Assembly: GCA_964552035.1 (NCBI GenBank)
Contig: CAZKFN010000049.1
Coordinates: forward strand, 1-16,025
From: CAZKFN01 sp964552035
Lineage (GTDB): Bacteria; Bacteroidota; Bacteroidia; Flavobacteriales_E; Vicingaceae
Length of the DNA: 16,025 nucleotides
Reading direction: 5' to 3'
Position numbers and translations under genes: made by a program. Each line of letters begins with the position of its first letter. Positions within the stretch are counted from its first letter, which is position 1. The notes under the pieces are model-generated. The model searched no databases and was not told where the DNA came from. It saw only the letters and a program-made list of their open reading frames with translations. This document shows, in pieces, positions 1 to 6,470 of the stretch.

Positions 1-2
1 GA

Positions 3-593
3 CAAACGAATAAAACTATTGGATTTATTCCAATTTATTTAAAAGCCGGAAGGCGCTTAAAAGATGTGTTTAAGCAATTGTTCCATACAGAAAGTGCATT
101 TGAAAATAAAGAATTTCAATCTCTTTTTGGCATGCATATTAAAAGAGCCTGTGAACTTGGAAACATAGGACTTCATGCATTAAGGCCTGATGGCCTGAGA
201 AAATACATGGAGGATCATAAGAACTTATCATTCAAAAAAGAAGAAGACAATTTAATTTATCAATCATATAAAACTTGGTTAATCGCTATGGTATCAAAAA
301 ACAAAGAACAAATTACAGACTATACAGAAAAAGTTGCGAAAATTCTTTTTCAGTATACTAATTCTTCTAAAAAAACAGACAGAAGAAATTTAGTCCAAAA
401 CGATTTATTATCTGCTAAGACTAAAAGAGCATTTATAAGCACTCTAACAAATATTGTAAAAAACATTGACCAATCTGAGTTAGAAACATTGAAGGAGTTA
501 AAAAACAGAGTTCATTTAATGAGCAATGAGGAGTTTGGCTATTTTAATACACTTTTGAAATTTGATTATGCATTTGTAGAAAAACAATCTTAA
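3..593 (+). CDS. Cas8-like CRISPR large subunit, C-terminal part (5' end outside window)
   Basis: The frame is open from base 3 to the TAA at 591-593, and the codons before the GTG at 66 read on without a stop, so this is the 3' end of a longer gene cut by the window edge. About 196 residues are visible. They are charged and mostly helical in character, as expected of the C-terminal (small-subunit-like) region of a Cascade large subunit. I recognise the family mainly from context: it lies 19 bp upstream of a cas7 on the same strand, and a CRISPR array follows. In type I-B loci the gene before cas7 is cas8b, whose product recognises the PAM and recruits Cas3. No catalytic motif is visible. An in-frame ATG at 132 would give a 153-residue product if used internally. 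The exact subtype (Cst1, Csh1 or other) cannot be settled from this fragment. Confidence 0.6.
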   Translation, partial: QTNKTIGFIPIYLKAGRRLKDVFKQLFHTESAFENKEFQSLFGMHIKRACELGNIGLHALRPDGLRKYMEDHKNLSFKKEEDNLIYQSYKTWLIAMVSKNKEQITDYTEKVAKILFQYTNSSKKTDRRNLVQNDLLSAKTKRAFISTLTNIVKNIDQSELETLKELKNRVHLMSNEEFGYFNTLLKFDYAFVEKQS

Positions 594-612
594 ACTTTTA
601 AAATTATAAATT

Positions 613-1698
613 ATGAGTAATACAATTTATATCAGAACGCTCAAAAGAGCAGAACATACAGTATTTGGAGTAGAAAAAGGCCAAAAAGTCTATTATGATG
701 TACAATTTGGACAATATGTTCCATATTCAAGTGGTCAACAAATAAAGTATTCTTTAATTCAGTCTTTATGTTCTGAATTAAATATTATGAGGTCTCCAAC
801 AACCTTTATTTCAAAGGTAAAACCAAAAGGTTCAGGAAAACAAAAGCAATTAGAGTTTGATGGAGAAGGGGAAGTTTACGGAACTTGTGACCCGTCATAT
901 CCTGATCAATTGTTCGGTGGTTGGATGAAAGCTATCAGCGGAAGTAAGGAAAAAACTTTGAAAAGAAGAAGTCCTCTTTCTATTTCAGCAATGAGAGCAT
1001 TACATCCTTTATTAGCGGGAGTTCCTAAAGAGAATATTTCATTTGATAGAAGAGAGTTCCCTAATAATGAAGTTATAGTTCGAGATCAATCTGGCAACAT
1101 ATTATCAGAAGAAGAATTAATTGACTTTCTTGACAATAGAGAAGGAAAAGCAAGTCTTACAAGCAAATTCATCCAAAATCAAACAAGGGCGACTGGCTTA
1201 TTCGTATCGGATATTGCTATCGATTTGCGTCGTCTATTTTGTGTAAGTCTGAACTCTTTTGAACCGGAAATGTCTGACGAAACTATTGAGAAACTGAAAA
1301 CAGAAGGATGGATTGAATCTGAAAATGTTTTTGGTAAATGTTTGGTCGCTCCGAAAAACTTAAGGGAAGAATGGGCAAAAGCTTTAGTAAAAGCAATCGT
1401 CAATTGGAGAATAACATCCAACCAATCCCGAACATTTAGTTTGATGGACACTTTAGCTATTTCTATTGGAGACAATGCAAATTTAATTGGAGGTAGTATC
1501 AGAGCTAAACTTTCAGAAGAAGATTCTGGTAAAGCACAACCCATAGTTGAAGAAAATATGGGTGGAATAGAAACCTTTGTGACTTTACAAGCAAGTGGTT
1601 ATATTCCTACAAAAACAGAATCTGTAGATGCTATTGAAAAAGCAGAACAAGAATTGTTTGATAGAATTATAGCTTTTGATTTTGAAAATCAACTGTAA
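613..1698 (+). CDS. cas7: Cas7 backbone subunit of type I (I-B-like, Cst2/DevR family) Cascade
   Basis: A 361-residue protein that looks complete. Family features are the N-terminal strand followed by a glycine-containing YSSGQQIKYSL helix start (residues 38-48), equivalent to the 'SGQ..R' region of DevR/Cst2 proteins, and the RRSPLSISAMRALHPL segment (118-132) typical of Cas7. Residues 65-115 form a glycine- and lysine-rich insertion that could touch crRNA. Cas7 polymerises along the crRNA spacer to form the Cascade backbone and base-flips every sixth nucleotide. The ATG at 613 has no Shine-Dalgarno sequence, which is normal for Bacteroidota. It lies 19 bp after the cas8-like gene, so the two are probably co-transcribed, and a strong terminator follows at 1705-1743. 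Unusually, no cas5 or cas3 follows. The subtype assignment is from memory of the family; Cas7 identity is more certain than the subtype. Confidence 0.78.
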   Translation: MSNTIYIRTLKRAEHTVFGVEKGQKVYYDVQFGQYVPYSSGQQIKYSLIQSLCSELNIMRSPTTFISKVKPKGSGKQKQLEFDGEGEVYGTCDPSYPDQLFGGWMKAISGSKEKTLKRRSPLSISAMRALHPLLAGVPKENISFDRREFPNNEVIVRDQSGNILSEEELIDFLDNREGKASLTSKFIQNQTRATGLFVSDIAIDLRRLFCVSLNSFEPEMSDETIEKLKTEGWIESENVFGKCLVAPKNLREEWAKALVKAIVNWRITSNQSRTFSLMDTLAISIGDNANLIGGSIRAKLSEEDSGKAQPIVEENMGGIETFVTLQASGYIPTKTESVDAIEKAEQELFDRIIAFDFENQL

Positions 1699-1704
1699 AA
1701 AAAT

Positions 1705-1743
1705 AAAAACAAGAAGTGAAAATTCTGCTTCTTGTTTTTTTTT
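1705..1743 (+). terminator. Rho-independent terminator after cas7
   Basis: The left arm AAAAACAAGAAG (1705-1716) pairs perfectly over 12 bp with CTTCTTGTTTTT (1728-1739) around an 11-nt loop, followed by more T to 1743. It separates the cas8-cas7 unit from the nuclease gene that starts 22 bp later, so that gene probably has its own promoter. The left arm is also A-rich, so the hairpin could act weakly on the other strand. Confidence 0.85.
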
Positions 1744-1764
1744 ATTTTAAGATTTTAAAAGACT

Positions 1765-2703
1765 ATGGCAATTTTCGAAATCAGAAATAATAAGGCACAA
1801 AGAATAAAACTAAGTGAGTTTAAATTAGAAAAAGAGCTTCAAAAATTAATAGAAAACAATTTAGAAGAAATTTTCAATTGTAGATTTGTAGCTTCTGAAT
1901 TCTCAACTGGAAATATTCATTCTGGACGAATTGACACTTTAGCTTTGTCTGAAGATAATAATCCTGTAATTATTGAATATAAGAAAGTTGCTTCCTCTGA
2001 TTTAATTAACCAAAGTTTATATTATCTGCATTGGCTAAAAGATCATCGAGGAGATTTTCAGGTTATTACCAATCAAAGTTTAGGAAAAGATGTTGAAATA
2101 GATTGGTCAGATATTCGTGTCATATGTTTAGCTCCAGAATATAAAAAATATGATTTGCATGCAGTTCAAGTTATGGGAGCAAATATTGAACTTTGGCAAT
2201 ATCGTATTTATGAGAATAATATTTTTATTATTGAAGATGTTTATAAAAACACCACTAATACAACAACGGATAGTAAGGATTATAACGGGAAAAACCCGGT
2301 AATGGTTGAAGCTGGAAGAAAAGCAGCTATTACAAGTAAAACAGCATCTTATACCGTTGAAGAACATTATGATAAATTAGGGGAAGAACTAAGAGACTTA
2401 TTAGGTACTATTAGAGACTATATCATTGAAATTGATTCTTCAATTGAGGAATCTCCTAAAAAATATTATATAGCTTATAAAACGAGTCAAAACTTTATTT
2501 GTCTTGAAACCCAATCAAAAAAAATAACCTTATACTTAAAAATAAATCCTGATGAAATAAATCCAATCCCAGACAACGCAAGGGATGTCAGACAAATTGG
2601 ACATTTCGGGACAGGGGATTTTGAATTAACGCTTAGGACATTTGAAGATTTTGAAAATGCAAAACCATTTATAATACAATCTTTCAAAAATATCGGAGGA
2701 TAA
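1765..2703 (+). CDS. PD-(D/E)XK nuclease-like protein with C-terminal DUF5655 domain
   Basis: A 312-residue protein in two parts. Residues 1-160 look like a restriction-type PD-(D/E)XK fold: E26/E30 in an N-terminal helix, the GRIDTLA strand with D57, then IIEYKK with E71 and K73, and a following helix with Q83 and Y86/Y87. These match the D...ExK core and the downstream glutamine/tyrosine motif of NucS/RecB-like nucleases. After a polar linker rich in T, N and K (about 161-195), residues 198-312 resemble DUF5655, a domain often fused to such nuclease domains. The active-site residues are intact, so DNA cleavage is plausible, but substrate and partners are unknown. It sits between cas7 and a broken cas2, where cas5, cas3, cas4 and cas1 would normally be, with a terminator before it. 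It could be inserted defence cargo or a CRISPR-associated accessory nuclease; the sequence alone does not decide. Confidence 0.72.
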   Translation: MAIFEIRNNKAQRIKLSEFKLEKELQKLIENNLEEIFNCRFVASEFSTGNIHSGRIDTLALSEDNNPVIIEYKKVASSDLINQSLYYLHWLKDHRGDFQVITNQSLGKDVEIDWSDIRVICLAPEYKKYDLHAVQVMGANIELWQYRIYENNIFIIEDVYKNTTNTTTDSKDYNGKNPVMVEAGRKAAITSKTASYTVEEHYDKLGEELRDLLGTIRDYIIEIDSSIEESPKKYYIAYKTSQNFICLETQSKKITLYLKINPDEINPIPDNARDVRQIGHFGTGDFELTLRTFEDFENAKPFIIQSFKNIGG

Positions 2704-2719
2704 TCTAAAACATATGTTT

Positions 2720-2830
2720 TTATTTTATAACTCTTACACCTTCTGTCCACTCATAATTACCTAAATCAACATTATGATTATACAAAAGATGATAAAAATG
2801 CCTGAAAATTTTATTAACAATTAAATGAAT
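2720..2830 (-). pseudogene. Possible C-terminal fragment of an unidentified antisense gene
   Basis: Read on the minus strand, 36 codons run from 2830 down to a TAA at 2720-2722 and end in NVDLGNYEWTEGVRVIK. The composition (W, Y, G, E, charged) looks like real protein rather than an antisense shadow. It has no start codon, is closed by a stop upstream at 2831-2833, and meets the truncated cas2 fragment of the other strand at about 2818. I do not recognise the family. It may be the tail of a gene brought in by the rearrangement that removed the 5' half of cas2. It could also be chance. Confidence 0.3.
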
Positions 2831-2961
2831 TTAAAAGTCGGGCAAAAGCAATAATGGATATTAAAGACGATAGTTTAATTATATTTACAAGCAGAAATGA
2901 GAAATGGTTAGAAAAAGAAGTAATAGGGAAGGAGAAAAATGAATTAGGCAACTTTTTATAG
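2818..2961 (+). pseudogene. cas2: cas2 remnant, C-terminal half only
   Basis: The frame 2818-2961 encodes 47 residues. It contains LNEFKSRAKAIMD, DDSLIIFTSRNEKWLEKEV and the tail IGKEKNELGNFL, then TAG. This closely resembles the second half of Cas2 of type I-B and related systems, where the strand 'DSxIIFxxRxEKWLxKEVIGKEKNxxxNFL' closes the protein. The family is usually about 85-95 residues. The N-terminal half with the catalytic-site region (the 'YDI' strand and 'QNSVFEGE' segment) cannot be found: the frame has TAA at 2815-2817 and TGA further up, and 2704-2817 shows no Cas2-like peptide in any forward frame. It lies directly before the leader and array, the normal place for cas2. An ATG at 2854 would make only 35 residues. 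It is best read as a pseudogene left by a deletion. Confidence 0.82.
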
Positions 2962-3165
2962 GTCGTCTATATACCAAATATTATGGATAAAAAATTGCCT
3001 TACAACTTTTTAATTATATAAAACACTAGTAATCATTAAGGTATAATGTCGTCAAAGGTCTATCCTTTTTATAGCATTCGACATCGACGATTATTCCCTT
3101 TTCAAAAAAGAAATAAAGTCCTCTAAAGCTCTTTATTTAACAGTATTTTTTCATAAATTTAGCGG
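2962..3165 (+). promoter_or_regulatory. CRISPR leader
   Basis: About 200 AT-rich bases without a gene lie between the cas2 stop and the first repeat. On this side the repeats are identical, while the far end decays, which is the expected polarity for a leader on the left. It contains two GTCGTC direct repeats (2962-2967 and 3048-3053) and an inverted pair ATGTCG (3046-3051) / CGACAT (3079-3084). It runs into the array through T-rich and A-rich tracts. The crRNA precursor promoter should lie here; I cannot place a convincing promoter box. Confidence 0.7.
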
Positions 3166-3883
3166 CTCTTAATCGCACCATATTGGAATTGAAATGAGCA
3201 TCCTAATTGGGGAAAGTGCAAGGCTGCAACTCTTAATCGCACCATATTGGAATTGAAATGCAACTGTAAAAATATTTAACTTTTTAGGAGCTACTCTTAA
3301 TCGCACCATATTGGAATTGAAATTTTATGATAGACTTTAATTCATCTAAGATGCTTTCTCTTAATCGCACCATATTGGAATTGAAATACACAAGGTTTTA
3401 TTATTCCTTTTCAAACAATCAAAACTCTTAATCGCACCATATTGGAATTGAAATGGGACTTGCGATTTTAGTGTAAGTTTTGCATTGAAACTCTTAATCG
3501 CACCATATTGGAATTGAAATGTTGCAATCGGCGCATTAGTAGCGTTTATTTTGTACGCTCTTAATCGCACCATATTGGAATTGAAATTTTGGTGTATCGT
3601 CTGATGAATTTATAATTAAATACTCTTAATCGCACCATATTGGAATTGAAATATGCAATAGATAGTTACTGGAAGTACTTTTTTACGCACTCTTAATCGC
3701 ACCATATTGGAATTGAAATGTTTGAGCTTCTATTAAATTTAATGTCTTTAAAATCTCTTAATCGCACCATATTGGAATTGAAATGACATCGAAAATCAAT
3801 GGATGACATACGGAAATGCCTCTTAATCGCACCATATTGGAATTGAAATTGCGTTGATACTTCTATTATATGCCTTTTTTGTT

Positions 3884-3913
3884 CTCTTAATCTTATCATA
3901 CTGGAATCGAAAT
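3884..3913 (+). repeat. Diverged CRISPR repeat 12
   Basis: Same length as the consensus, with changes in the middle (CGCACC becomes CTTATC), at TATTGG to TACTGG, and at AATTG to AATCG. The first eight bases and the final GAAAT are kept, so it may still be processed. Confidence 0.9.
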
Positions 3914-3919
3914 AAGTAA

Positions 3920-3943
3920 AACTCTGAGCGAAGTCGAAGAGTT
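3920..3943. repeat. Small inverted repeat of a type dispersed in Bacteroidota genomes, inside the last spacer
   Basis: The last spacer position holds AACTCT, then GAGCGAAGTCGA, then AGAGTT: a 6-bp inverted pair around the core TGAGCGAAGTCGAAG. From memory, elements with this core (also TGAGCGTAGTCGAAG) are scattered between genes of many Flavobacteriia. No second copy is present in this window. Confidence 0.5.
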
Positions 3944-3949
3944 AATTCT

Positions 3950-3979
3950 TTCTCAATCGTATCATACAGGAAATAAAAT
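3950..3979 (+). repeat. Strongly decayed terminal CRISPR repeat 13
   Basis: This copy aligns over 30 nt with eight mismatches to the consensus. It keeps AATCG and CAT, but its end is AAATAAAAT instead of GAATTGAAAT. It marks the trailer end of the array; no further copy follows. Confidence 0.75.
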
Positions 3980-4027
3980 GATTAAATTAGACACTCTCTA
4001 AACTAATCTTCAAAAACCTTTTCGTTA

Positions 4028-4464
4028 ATGACAAAAAATATCCCTCAAAAGTTTCTTACACTTTGTTGGTCTTTATTTTTATTGTTTTCTTTGCTCCCCT
4101 TATCCCCGACCTATTTAAGGGAAACATAAGCAAGGCCACACTTAGTATTATGGCATTTTTAAGTTTCTTATTTGTCTTTATCTTATATCTCTTTTTTAGA
4201 ACTTATTATACCCTTAAAGACTCTACACTCCATATAAAATTTGGATTCTTTTCTTATCCACCCATAGAAATCAGCCAAATCAAAGAAGTTTCAAAAACTA
4301 AAAGCATACTTTCTTCTCCAGCTCCCTCTTTGGATAGAATAGAAATTAAGTATGGGAAATTCGATAAAATTATCATTTCACCAAAGGATAAACAGGGATT
4401 TATCAAAAACTTAATTCAAATCAATCCTAAAATTAAAAATAACCTTCAGGAATCGGATTCATAA
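4028..4464 (+). CDS. Membrane protein with bacterial PH domain (bPH_6-like), apparent frameshift near its start
   Basis: The main frame runs open from 3991 to the TAA at 4462-4464 but has no ATG at its front; a TTG at 4063 is the only near start. One base off, ATG 4028 opens ATG ACA AAA and enters an A6 tract (4033-4038). With seven A it would join the main frame and give MTKKYPSKVSYT followed by LLVFIFIVFFAPLIPDLF, a natural N-terminus for this family. The mature part has two hydrophobic helices (about residues 13-30 and 38-58), then a YTLKDSTLHIKFGFFSYPPI strand region, a basic S/K-rich segment and a KIIISPKDKQGFIKNL helix, the usual bPH_6 layout. Function is unknown. The missing base may be a true mutation, a phase-variable tract or a sequencing error. 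Confidence 0.6.
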
Positions 4465-4629
4465 TCCAAGTTTTATATTTAAAAGACATTGAAGGTTGCC
4501 CCTATCTAAAACCATCTAAATGCCCTTTAATTTTTATATTTAGTACCTTGGCGAATTGAAAAAATGAAGTTGTATATCAAACAAACTTCAATATTTATTT
4601 AGGCTTATTTTTTTGGATTTAAAGAAAAA

Positions 4630-5253
4630 ATGGAGAAAAAGCTTCTTAAGTATTATACCTCACCCATTAACCAGAGGTTAAAAATTTATTGGAAAAAAAA
4701 TAAAAAGATTCTAAACACCAAGAATGCAAACTATTCCTACAATGGGCTTCAAGAAGTCTTAAATCGAGGATTGAAACTTATTCCTTTAAATGAGGTGCAT
4801 TCTATTTTGGTGTTAGGAATGGGAGCCGGCTGTGTAGTTGATTCCTTAAGAAATAAATTTCTTCATTTTGCTCCAGTTGTCGGGGTAGAATTGGATCCCG
4901 TTGTAATAGAAATAGCAAAAAATGAATTTGATATTTATCGATTTGAAGATGTGGAGATCGTGCAAGCTGACGGAAAAAAATTCTTAAGAAAACATCCGCA
5001 TCAATACGATTTAATCATCATTGATATTTTTATTGACACCAAAGTTCCTAAGCGGTTTTATTCCACTAAATTTTGGAAAAAGGTAGAACGATGCATTAGC
5101 TTTAATGGTTTTGTATTGTTTAATGCTGGTATTGATTTAACAGAAAAAGAAATCGATGATTTTATAAAAAATCTTCCCTCTGGATTTATCTACTCTATCA
5201 AAACCAAGGTTTTGCAAAGTAATACTTTGATTATTCTTCAAAAGGTATTTTAG
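4630..5253 (+). CDS. SAM-dependent methyltransferase, spermidine-synthase-like fold
   Basis: A 207-residue Rossmann-fold protein. Residues 33-41 (NANYSYNGLQ region) resemble the strand pair before the binding site in spermidine synthases. Motif I is ILVLGMGAG (59-67). The acidic end of strand 2 is GVELDP (85-90), with E87 expected to hold the SAM ribose. QADGKKFL (112-119) lies at the adenine pocket and YDLIIIDIF (126-134) is motif IV. The aspartate pair and the tyrosine/histidine gate of true polyamine aminopropyltransferases are not evident, and the protein is shorter (about 280 residues is usual). A methyltransferase of unknown substrate is therefore more likely than SpeE. It stands alone, 165 bp after the PH-domain gene, and an AT-only hairpin follows. 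Confidence 0.7.
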   Translation: MEKKLLKYYTSPINQRLKIYWKKNKKILNTKNANYSYNGLQEVLNRGLKLIPLNEVHSILVLGMGAGCVVDSLRNKFLHFAPVVGVELDPVVIEIAKNEFDIYRFEDVEIVQADGKKFLRKHPHQYDLIIIDIFIDTKVPKRFYSTKFWKKVERCISFNGFVLFNAGIDLTEKEIDDFIKNLPSGFIYSIKTKVLQSNTLIILQKVF

Positions 5254-5264
5254 CACAACCCTTT

Positions 5265-5287
5265 AAAATAAAAAATATTTTATTTTT
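5265..5287 (+). terminator. AT-only hairpin after the methyltransferase, possible weak terminator
   Basis: AAAATAAAA (5265-5273) pairs with TTTTATTTT (5278-5286) around a 4-nt loop and another T follows. The stem has no G or C, so termination would be weak, but it lies 12 bp after the stop codon in the usual place. Confidence 0.35.
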
Positions 5288-5422
5288 GGAATCTCTCAAG
5301 GATTGGTTAGTTATCTTTAGACATTATACCTCGTTTATTCAGGCCAATATTAGTTAATTCTTAATTGAATTTTAAGCGTCAATAACTATTTTAACACCAA
5401 AATATTGCTTAAGTTTGAATTG

Positions 5423-5434
5423 TTGTTATAACAA
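5423..5434. promoter_or_regulatory. Perfect 12-bp palindrome upstream of the cupin gene, possible operator
   Basis: TTGTTATAACAA is an exact palindrome ending 38 bp before the cupin start codon, in an otherwise gene-free 219-bp stretch. It is a suitable size for a dimeric repressor, but no regulator is known and A+T-rich palindromes can arise by chance. Confidence 0.3.
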
Positions 5435-5472
5435 ACATCGCAAATTTTATTCTATTCATAGAAAGTAAAAAA

Positions 5473-5769
5473 ATGGAAAAAATAACAAAACCAAAAGTCA
5501 GGACCTTAGCATTAGGGAAAAACTTAGTTGCAAAACAAATGGAAGCAAAAACAGGGGAATTACTGCCAAAGCATTTGGCCAATGTAGAGTCTGTTGTTTT
5601 TATTCATGAAGGAGAATGCATCATGCACATTGATGGTAAAGATGTCAATCTTAAAACAGGGGAAGGTTTTATAGTGCCAGCAAATGCCAAACACCAAATT
5701 AGAGTTGTTTCCGACTTTAAGGGCGTGCATTTTATGCCAAAGGATATTAAGTTTGAATTTTTTAATTAA
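5473..5769 (+). CDS. Small single-domain cupin protein
   Basis: A 98-residue protein covering one cupin barrel. Residues 28-53 (GELLPKHLANVESVVFIHEGE and on) correspond to cupin motif 1, with H34 and E39 as possible metal ligands. GEGFIVPANAKHQIRV (63-78) is motif 2, with H74. The HxH pair of the full motif is reduced to one histidine, so metal binding may be partial or absent. Such small cupins act as sugar or aromatic-acid enzymes, ligand sensors or proteins of unknown role; nothing here selects one. It is convergent with the sigma-factor gene, with a shared hairpin between them. The ATG at 5473 is the natural start, following an A-rich leader. Confidence 0.75.
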   Translation: MEKITKPKVRTLALGKNLVAKQMEAKTGELLPKHLANVESVVFIHEGECIMHIDGKDVNLKTGEGFIVPANAKHQIRVVSDFKGVHFMPKDIKFEFFN

Positions 5770-5793
5770 AAACCCAGACCTTGAAGCCTGGGT
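5764..5793 (-). terminator. Terminator for the MerR/sigma unit, between convergent genes
   Basis: On the minus strand ACCCAG (5793-5788) pairs with CTGGGT (5777-5772), and a T-rich tract continues to 5764. It lies 48 bp past the sigma-factor stop. On the plus strand the sequence after the hairpin is not T-rich, so it should work best for the minus-strand genes. Confidence 0.6.
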
Positions 5794-5840
5794 ATTAAAA
5801 CCAAATCCTTAGATAGTTTAAACACTATAAGAATTTTACC

Positions 5841-6344
5841 CTAAGCAAAATCCTTCAACTCTTCTGTCAGCTTTTTTCTAGCTAAAAAAATTCTACTTTT
5901 TACAGTTCCAATAGGCATATCCAATTGCTCTGCTATTTCTTTGTATTTATAGCCCTCAAAATGCAATTGAAAGGGAATCCTACATTCATCGTTTAATGCA
6001 TTTACTGTCTTTAAGATTTCCTGATGCCTATATACTGAATCCGGCATAATTGGGGATTGCTGCTTGGTAGAGTTGACAAAAAAATGATCGTCCGTATTGT
6101 CCATAATCGTACGCTGTCTCACCTTCCTTCTATAATTGTTGATGAAAGTGTTCTTCATAATAGTATATAACCAAGCTTTTAAATTGGTTTTCTCTCTAAA
6201 TTTATCTTTATATCGCAAAGCCTTTAAAAAGGTTTCTTGCAACAAATCTTCTGCATCCTCATTGTCTGCCGTTAATTTTAATGCAAAATATTTTAAAGGA
6301 TTTTGGTATTCTAATATCTCTTGGTCAAATTCAATTGTTGCCAT
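5841..6344 (-). CDS. ECF-type RNA polymerase sigma factor
   Basis: From ATG at 6344 this encodes 167 residues. The start MATIEFDQEILEYQ fits flavobacterial relatives. A farther ATG at 6395 lies upstream of a promoter box at 6370-6377 and is unlikely; ATG 6362 (173 residues) remains possible. Region 2 is visible as EDLLQETFLKALRYKDKF followed by NLKAWLYTIMKNTFINNYRR (core binding and -10 recognition). Region 4 is FEGYKYKEIAEQLDMPIGTVKSRIFLARKKL, a helix-turn-helix for the -35 box. No anti-sigma factor gene is adjacent. The preceding gene on the same strand, 127 bp away, is a B12-binding MerR regulator, a pairing known from light-responsive LitR/LitS-type systems, so its activity may be set by the level of its transcription rather than by an anti-sigma factor. 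Confidence 0.9.
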   Translation of the reverse strand: MATIEFDQEILEYQNPLKYFALKLTADNEDAEDLLQETFLKALRYKDKFREKTNLKAWLYTIMKNTFINNYRRKVRQRTIMDNTDDHFFVNSTKQQSPIMPDSVYRHQEILKTVNALNDECRIPFQLHFEGYKYKEIAEQLDMPIGTVKSRIFLARKKLTEELKDFA

Positions 6345-6369
6345 AACATCTTGTTTAATCATTTCCTTA

Positions 6370-6377
6370 CAAATATA
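6370..6377 (-). promoter_or_regulatory. Bacteroidota -7 box (TATATTTG) for the sigma-factor gene
   Basis: On the minus strand TATATTTG fits the Bacteroidota -7 consensus TAnnTTTG. A TTG lies about 15 nt upstream, slightly closer than the usual 17-23. Transcription would begin near 6364, just before ATG 6362 and about 20 nt before ATG 6344, which excludes the longest frame. Confidence 0.5.
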
Positions 6378-6470
6378 AACAATATGTATATACAACTAAA
6401 TTTATTTGTGCTTTTTTATGATTTTAGTTTGCATTTTAATTTATTGAGTCTCACCATGTTTAATCATATC

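Larger units (their letters stand above)
3166..3979 (+). CRISPR. CRISPR array, 13 repeats of 30 nt (11 identical, 2 decayed), 12 spacers
   Basis: The 30-nt repeat starts CTCTTAATCGCACC and ends ATATTGGAATTGAAAT. Identical copies start at 3166, 3230, 3294, 3358, 3425, 3491, 3558, 3623, 3690, 3755 and 3820. A diverged copy starts at 3884 and a strongly diverged one at 3950. Spacers are 34-37 nt and all different. The 3' end GAAAT gives the transcription direction (+ strand), since type I-B repeats commonly end in GAAAY and leave an 8-nt 5' handle (here ATTGAAAT) after Cas6 cleavage. The repeat is weakly structured: only CCA/TGG can pair around TAT, as in many I-B repeats. The decayed distal repeats agree with leader-side growth. 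Eleven identical copies suggest the array has not decayed long, although cas2 beside it is broken. Confidence 0.98.

Noticed and set aside
1179..1544. Minus-strand frame of 121 codons inside cas7
   Set aside because: Its composition is that of an antisense shadow and cas7 explains the sequence.
3388..3424. Resemblance between spacer 4 (TTATTCCTTTTCAAA) and the leader at about 3091-3106
   Set aside because: The match is short, has an indel and is low-complexity A/T sequence; it is not good evidence for a leader-derived spacer.
3361..3899. Two minus-strand frames across the array (3361-3573 and 3693-3899) with repeated FQFQYGAIK peptides
   Set aside because: They are translations of the CRISPR repeats and spacers; the peptide repeat mirrors the DNA repeat and is not a protein.
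4630..5253. Calling the SAM protein a spermidine synthase (SpeE)
   Set aside because: It is short, and the aminopropyltransferase-specific acidic pair and tyrosine/histidine positions are not seen.
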